Positions 6,601 through 10,863 of a stretch of 10,863 nt of DNA are shown piece by piece. This DNA is from an uncultured Atopobiaceae bacterium. GTDB lineage: Bacteria > Actinomycetota > Coriobacteriia > Coriobacteriales > Atopobiaceae. The translations under genes and the position numbers were made by a program. Location: assembly GCA_944321005.1 (NCBI GenBank), contig CALUJT010000053.1, positions 1 through 10,863 of the forward strand, read 5' to 3'. Within the stretch, counting starts at the first letter, position 1. Every line of letters begins with the position of its first letter. Below the pieces are notes generated by a model. It saw only the letters and a program-made list of their open reading frames with translations, was not told the DNA's origin and did no database searches.

Positions 6601-7794
6601 TTAGTCGAGGGAGGCCATCTGGGCGGGCAGCTCGCCGACGAGGGGCCTCATGTAGTCGACGAGCTCCTTGGCGACGCCCATGCCGTCCTCGGAGATCCAC
6701 TCGCGCGGGACGTTCTTGACCTTGTTTGCCACGGAGACGACGTCGACGAGCTCGATGTTGATGCCGTAGGGGTCGTCGGAGACGCGGTCGACCGCGCACA
6801 TCTTTCCCGTCTCTCCCGCGAGCGCGGCGTTGAAGCCGGCGTGCCCGAGGTCAAAGGCCTCGTCGAGGTCGACCCTGCTTGCGACGTAGCTCGCGCAGCG
6901 CTGGAGGGTGGAGAGCTCGACCGAGCGCGTCTTGCAGCCCAGGCGCTGCTTCACCAGCGCGGCGAGGTAGCGGCCCGTGCCGGAGAGCGTGGCCAGGTGG
7001 CCGAACTCGTCCACGCCCACGCCCGGCTCGGCGGCGCGCTCGCAGACGAGCTGGCCGTCGGGGGTGCGCACGCCCTCGCTCACGCCCACCATCACGGTGT
7101 TCTTCTCGTCCAGAATCGAGGCGATCCGCTCCACCATGACGTCCAGGTCAAGCGGGGCCTCGGGAAGGAGCACGAGGTCGGGGGCGGCCAGGGCGAGCGC
7201 GCTGGAGGCGGCAAGCCAGCCCGCGTCGCGCCCCATGATTTCGACGAAGGTGACGCTCTTGAGGTCGTAGACGTTGGCGTCATAGGCAATCTCGTTGAAC
7301 GCCGTGGCGACGAAGCGCGCCGCGCTGCCGTAGCCGGGCGTGTGGTCCGTGCCCACGAGGTCGTTGTCGATGGTCTTGGGGACGCCGATGAAGCGGATGT
7401 CGCTTCCGACCTCGCGGCCGTACTCGGAGAGCTTGGCGATGGTGTCCATGGAGTCGTTGCCGCCGATGTAGAGGACGCCCTCGACGCCTATCTCCTCGAA
7501 GCGCTGGAAGAGGCGCTCATAGGTGGCCTCGTCCTCGGAGGGGAGCGGGAGCTTGTAGCGGCAGCTCCCCAGCCAGCTGGCGGGGGTGTTGCGCAGGAGC
7601 TCGATGTCCACCCTGCTCACGAAGGCCTCGTCCAGGCGGACGGAGCGGCCCTCGAGGAACCCCTGGATTCCGTAGCGCATGCCCTCGATGCGGGTTCCGT
7701 CAAAGACCCCAGCGGCGATCACTCCGGCGAGGCTCGAGTTGATGGCGGTCGTGGGGCCGCCGGACTGTCCCACCAGAATGCACCTGTCGCTCAT
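6601..7794 (-). CDS. pfp: PPi-type 6-phosphofructokinase
   Basis: A 397-residue cytoplasmic phosphofructokinase converting fructose 6-phosphate to fructose 1,6-bisphosphate. Landmarks: GQSGGPTTAINSS (9-21), YIGGNDSMDT (109-118), PKTIDNDL (139-146, catalytic Asp143), the TPGYGSAAR loop (152-160), and IMGRDAGWLA (186-195). Two positions that separate ATP from PPi enzymes point to PPi: Asp114 where ATP enzymes have Gly (GGDG), and Lys140 where they have Gly (PGTIDND). PPi-type enzymes can run in both directions, saving ATP in fermenters. The Asn113 (GGND rather than GGDD) is a less common variant. Length (397 against about 320) also fits the long clade. ATG 7794 has ggag 5 nt upstream. Lies 182 bp downstream of enolase on the same strand. 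Confidence 0.93.
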   Translation of the reverse strand: MSDRCILVGQSGGPTTAINSSLAGVIAAGVFDGTRIEGMRYGIQGFLEGRSVRLDEAFVSRVDIELLRNTPASWLGSCRYKLPLPSEDEATYERLFQRFEEIGVEGVLYIGGNDSMDTIAKLSEYGREVGSDIRFIGVPKTIDNDLVGTDHTPGYGSAARFVATAFNEIAYDANVYDLKSVTFVEIMGRDAGWLAASSALALAAPDLVLLPEAPLDLDVMVERIASILDEKNTVMVGVSEGVRTPDGQLVCERAAEPGVGVDEFGHLATLSGTGRYLAALVKQRLGCKTRSVELSTLQRCASYVASRVDLDEAFDLGHAGFNAALAGETGKMCAVDRVSDDPYGINIELVDVVSVANKVKNVPREWISEDGMGVAKELVDYMRPLVGELPAQMASLD

Positions 7795-7828
7795 GAGGGC
7801 TCCAATCGTCGCTCCGACTTCTCACATA

Positions 7829-7834
7829 AGAATA
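7829..7834 (-). promoter_or_regulatory. Possible -10 box of the phosphofructokinase gene
   Basis: The minus strand reads TATTCT about 35 bases before the ATG at 7794, within an AT-rich patch in an otherwise GC-rich gap. No clear -35. An 8-mer aatcgtcg is repeated at 7804-7811 and 7841-7848 around it. This suggests the gene has its own promoter rather than depending only on read-through from enolase. Confidence 0.35.
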
Positions 7835-7914
7835 TCCGCTAATCGTCGGGGCCACCACCGAGGAGGCTGAGCGTGCGGAAACGCCCGTCCCGCCGTCCTG
7901 GGCGCTCTTGCGCG

Positions 7915-7948
7915 GGGGGCCGTCCCGACCAAAGCCGGAACGGCCCCC
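7915..7948 (-). terminator. Hairpin after enolase, candidate terminator
   Basis: gggggccgt (7915-7923) pairs with acggccccc (7940-7948). After one mismatch three more pairs (7925-7927 with 7936-7938) close an 8-nt loop. It stands 28 bp past the enolase stop in the direction of transcription and before the phosphofructokinase promoter patch. No U tract follows, so it may terminate, attenuate or stabilise the eno transcript. Confidence 0.55.
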
Positions 7949-7976
7949 GTGACGCGAGGTCGTGCGCGAAGCGGCG

Positions 7977-9278
<1,302 letters not shown>

Positions 9279-9307
9279 TCAGTTTGACTATGCTAACTTC
9301 ACAAGTA

Positions 9308-9335
9308 AATGTATACCCTTTCTAACTTTTGCCAA
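9308..9335 (-). promoter_or_regulatory. Probable promoter of enolase
   Basis: On the minus strand TTGGCA (9330-9335) and TACATT (9308-9313) stand 16 bp apart, upstream of the enolase ATG at 9266, predicting a leader of about 35 nt. TATACA (9310-9315) overlaps as an alternative -10 but gives only 14-bp spacing. The patch is much more AT-rich than its surroundings. Confidence 0.5.
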
Positions 9336-9421
9336 ACAGGCGCACAATGTCGACACAAGCCTTGCCGATTGTGCAGATTCGCAGAGGTCGCAGACGTGCC
9401 GCCACGGCGCGGAGCGCAAGA

Positions 9422-9427
9422 TATACT
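9422..9427 (+). promoter_or_regulatory. Probable -10 box of the PurF-like gene
   Basis: TATACT at 9422-9427 lies 60 bases before ATG 9488. It would give a leader of about 54 nt to that start, or about 18 nt to the in-frame GTG at 9452. No good -35 hexamer is found 16-18 bp upstream. Confidence 0.45.
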
Positions 9428-9487
9428 AGTGCGGTTGTCAGGAGCGGAGGGGTGCACGGGGGCGCCGCCGCAGGACTGGGAGGTCTT

Positions 9488-10863
9488 ATGGGAGCGTTCT
9501 TTGGCGCTGTTTCTCACCGTGACGTTGCACTGGACGTGTTCTTTGGCGTCGACTACCACTCGCACCTGGGCACCCGCCGCGCCGGCATGGTCTCGTGCCG
9601 CGAGGGGGGCGGCTTCAACCGCCAGATTCACTCCATCGAGAACACGCCCTTCCGCACCAAGTTCGAGCACGACCTGCCCGAGCTCTCCGGCACCTGCGCG
9701 ATGGGCTGCATCTCGGACTCCGACCCGCAGCCGCTGCTCGTTCGCTCCCACCTGGGCGTCTATGCCATCGCCACGGTGGGCGCCGTGGCCAACGTGGACG
9801 AGCTCGTGGAGCGCTTCGAGAAGGACGGCCACCAGTTCATGGCCACCAGCTCCGGCGCGGTGAACATCAACGAGCTCATCGCCGCGCTCATCAACACCCA
9901 GGCCAGCGTCGTCGAGGGCATCCGCTATGCCCAGGGCCAGATCGAGGGCTCCCTCACGCTGCTCATCATGACCGAGTCCGGTGAGCTCATCGCCGCGCGC
10001 GACGCCATGGGCCGCCTGCCCGTCCTCATTGGCAGGGACGACGACGGCTACTGCGTGTCCTTCGAGTCCTTCGCGTACGGCAAGCTCGGCTACGCCGACG
10101 AGTACGAGCTGGGCTCGGCCGAGATCGTGCGCCTCACCGCGGACGGCTACGAGACCATCTCCCCGGCGCGCGACGAGATGCGCATCTGCGCCTTCCTCTG
10201 GGTCTACTACGGCTACCCCAACTCCAACTACGAGGGCGTGAACGTCGAGGTCATGCGCTACCGCAACGGCGCCATCATGGCCCGCGACGAGCGCGAGGCC
10301 GGCCTGCTCCCCGAGGTCGACTACGTCGCCGGCATGCCCGACTCCGGCCTGCCCCACGGCATCGGCTACGCCAACGAGTCCGGCGTGCCGCTGGCTCGTC
10401 CCTTTGTCAAGTACACCCCCACCTGGCCGCGCTCCTTCATGCCGGCCAACCAGGAGGTGCGCAACCGCGTCGCCAAGATGAAGCAGATCCCGGTTCCCGA
10501 GCTCATCCGCGACAAGCGCCTGCTGCTCGTGGACGACTCCATCGTCCGCGGCACGCAGATGCGCGAGACCATCGACTTCCTGCGCGACACCGGCGTCTCC
10601 GAGGTCCACATGCGCTCGGCCTGCCCGCCCATCATGTACGGCTGCAAGTACCTCTCGTTCTCGCGCAGCCGCTCCGAGTACGAGCTCATCGCCCGTCGCA
10701 AGGTCCGCGAGCTCGAGGGCGACGAGGGCGAGAAGCACCTCGACGAGTACGCCGACGGGCGCAGCGAGCGCGGCCGCTGCCTGCTGCGCTCCATCTGCGA
10801 GGAGATGGGCTTCGACTCGCTGGAGTACCAGAGCCTCGACGGCATGCTCGAGGCCATCGGCAT
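9488..10863 (+). CDS. PurF-like amidophosphoribosyltransferase family protein, 3' end outside window
   Basis: The frame is open from ATG 9488 to the window end (458 codons so far). The phosphoribosyltransferase half is intact: MPDSG-x-PHGIGYANESG, KYTPTWPRSF and the PRPP loop LLLVDDSIVRGTQ (near 345-357, Asp349/Asp350). Cys234 (RICAFLW) matches a conserved PurF iron-sulfur ligand, and Cys386 may match another. The N-terminal glutaminase half is recognisable (FFGVDYHSHLGTRRAG; PQPLLVRSHLG) but starts MGAFFG: the Cys1 nucleophile is absent, and the usual VRY and NGN glutamine-site motifs are changed. It may use free ammonia, need a partner, or do another phosphoribosyl reaction; a canonical PurF may exist elsewhere. 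I recall similar cysteine-less proteins annotated as PurF in Clostridia and Bacteroides. ATG 9488 has gggagg 4 nt upstream; GTG 9452 would add 12 residues, still without Cys at the start. Confidence 0.88.
   Translation, partial: MGAFFGAVSHRDVALDVFFGVDYHSHLGTRRAGMVSCREGGGFNRQIHSIENTPFRTKFEHDLPELSGTCAMGCISDSDPQPLLVRSHLGVYAIATVGAVANVDELVERFEKDGHQFMATSSGAVNINELIAALINTQASVVEGIRYAQGQIEGSLTLLIMTESGELIAARDAMGRLPVLIGRDDDGYCVSFESFAYGKLGYADEYELGSAEIVRLTADGYETISPARDEMRICAFLWVYYGYPNSNYEGVNVEVMRYRNGAIMARDEREAGLLPEVDYVAGMPDSGLPHGIGYANESGVPLARPFVKYTPTWPRSFMPANQEVRNRVAKMKQIPVPELIRDKRLLLVDDSIVRGTQMRETIDFLRDTGVSEVHMRSACPPIMYGCKYLSFSRSRSEYELIARRKVRELEGDEGEKHLDEYADGRSERGRCLLRSICEEMGFDSLEYQSLDGMLEAIG

Noticed and set aside
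6538..7842. 434-residue open frame on the plus strand over the phosphofructokinase gene
   Set aside because: It mirrors a well-recognised gene on the other strand, has low-complexity Val/Ala/Gly/His composition and starts inside the palindrome. This is a high-GC shadow frame.
9290..9306. Possible Rex-type site (TTGTGAA half-site) upstream of enolase
   Set aside because: Only one half matches; the expected inverted half TTCACAA is not present at the right spacing.
9299..10738. 479-residue minus-strand frame over the PurF-like gene
   Set aside because: Its repetitive Val/Ala/His/Gly/Asp composition is typical of antisense high-GC frames, while the plus strand encodes clear PurF motifs.

Overview
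This window is high-GC, gene-dense bacterial DNA. The gene content points to an anaerobic, gut-type actinobacterium, most likely a member of the Coriobacteriia (Olsenella/Atopobium/Collinsella relatives). The reasons are the GC- and CTC-rich codon use, a PPi-type phosphofructokinase next to enolase, a variant PurF-like protein without the N-terminal cysteine, and a long palindrome built on a TGACAAAGGGGACGGG-type core that I associate with that group. The taxonomic call is inference; no rRNA or other marker is present.

Layout. (1) 1-1674, + strand: the 3' end of a small helix-turn-helix-like regulator, a short tandem repeat and hairpin, then a Ser/Thr protein kinase with three C-terminal membrane segments. 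(2) 1697-2329, - strand: a HAD-family phosphatase, convergent with the kinase. (3) About 2400-4371: a lower-GC, accessory-looking segment. It holds an unrecognised 199-residue protein (+) and, convergent with it and directly abutting at the stop codons, a 339-residue protein (-). The latter has an SRA/PUA-like middle region and a C-terminal HNH nuclease domain, so it is probably a modification-dependent restriction enzyme. A 20-bp inverted repeat lies in the gap after it. (4) 4372-6485, + strand: a tightly packed four-gene unit encoding an ArsC/Spx-family thioredoxin-fold protein, CutC, a pentapeptide-repeat protein and a PaaI-type hotdog thioesterase. (5) 6486-6600: a near-perfect 72-bp palindrome between convergent genes, probably a repetitive element acting as a two-way terminator. 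(6) 6601-9266, - strand: PPi-type 6-phosphofructokinase and enolase, two glycolytic genes in the same direction separated by a hairpin. (7) 9267-9487: a divergent promoter region. (8) 9488 to the window end, + strand: a PurF-family protein with an intact PRPP-binding motif but no catalytic N-terminal cysteine; its 3' end lies beyond the window.

The pieces do not form one pathway. The glycolytic pair and the PurF-like gene are core metabolism. The four-gene unit is co-expressed on spacing alone, and its shared purpose is unclear. The best candidates for something new are the SRA-like/HNH gene with its unknown convergent neighbour, the 52-bp-spaced inverted repeat beside it, and the cysteine-less PurF-like protein. 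I do not see a complete, clearly novel multi-gene system.
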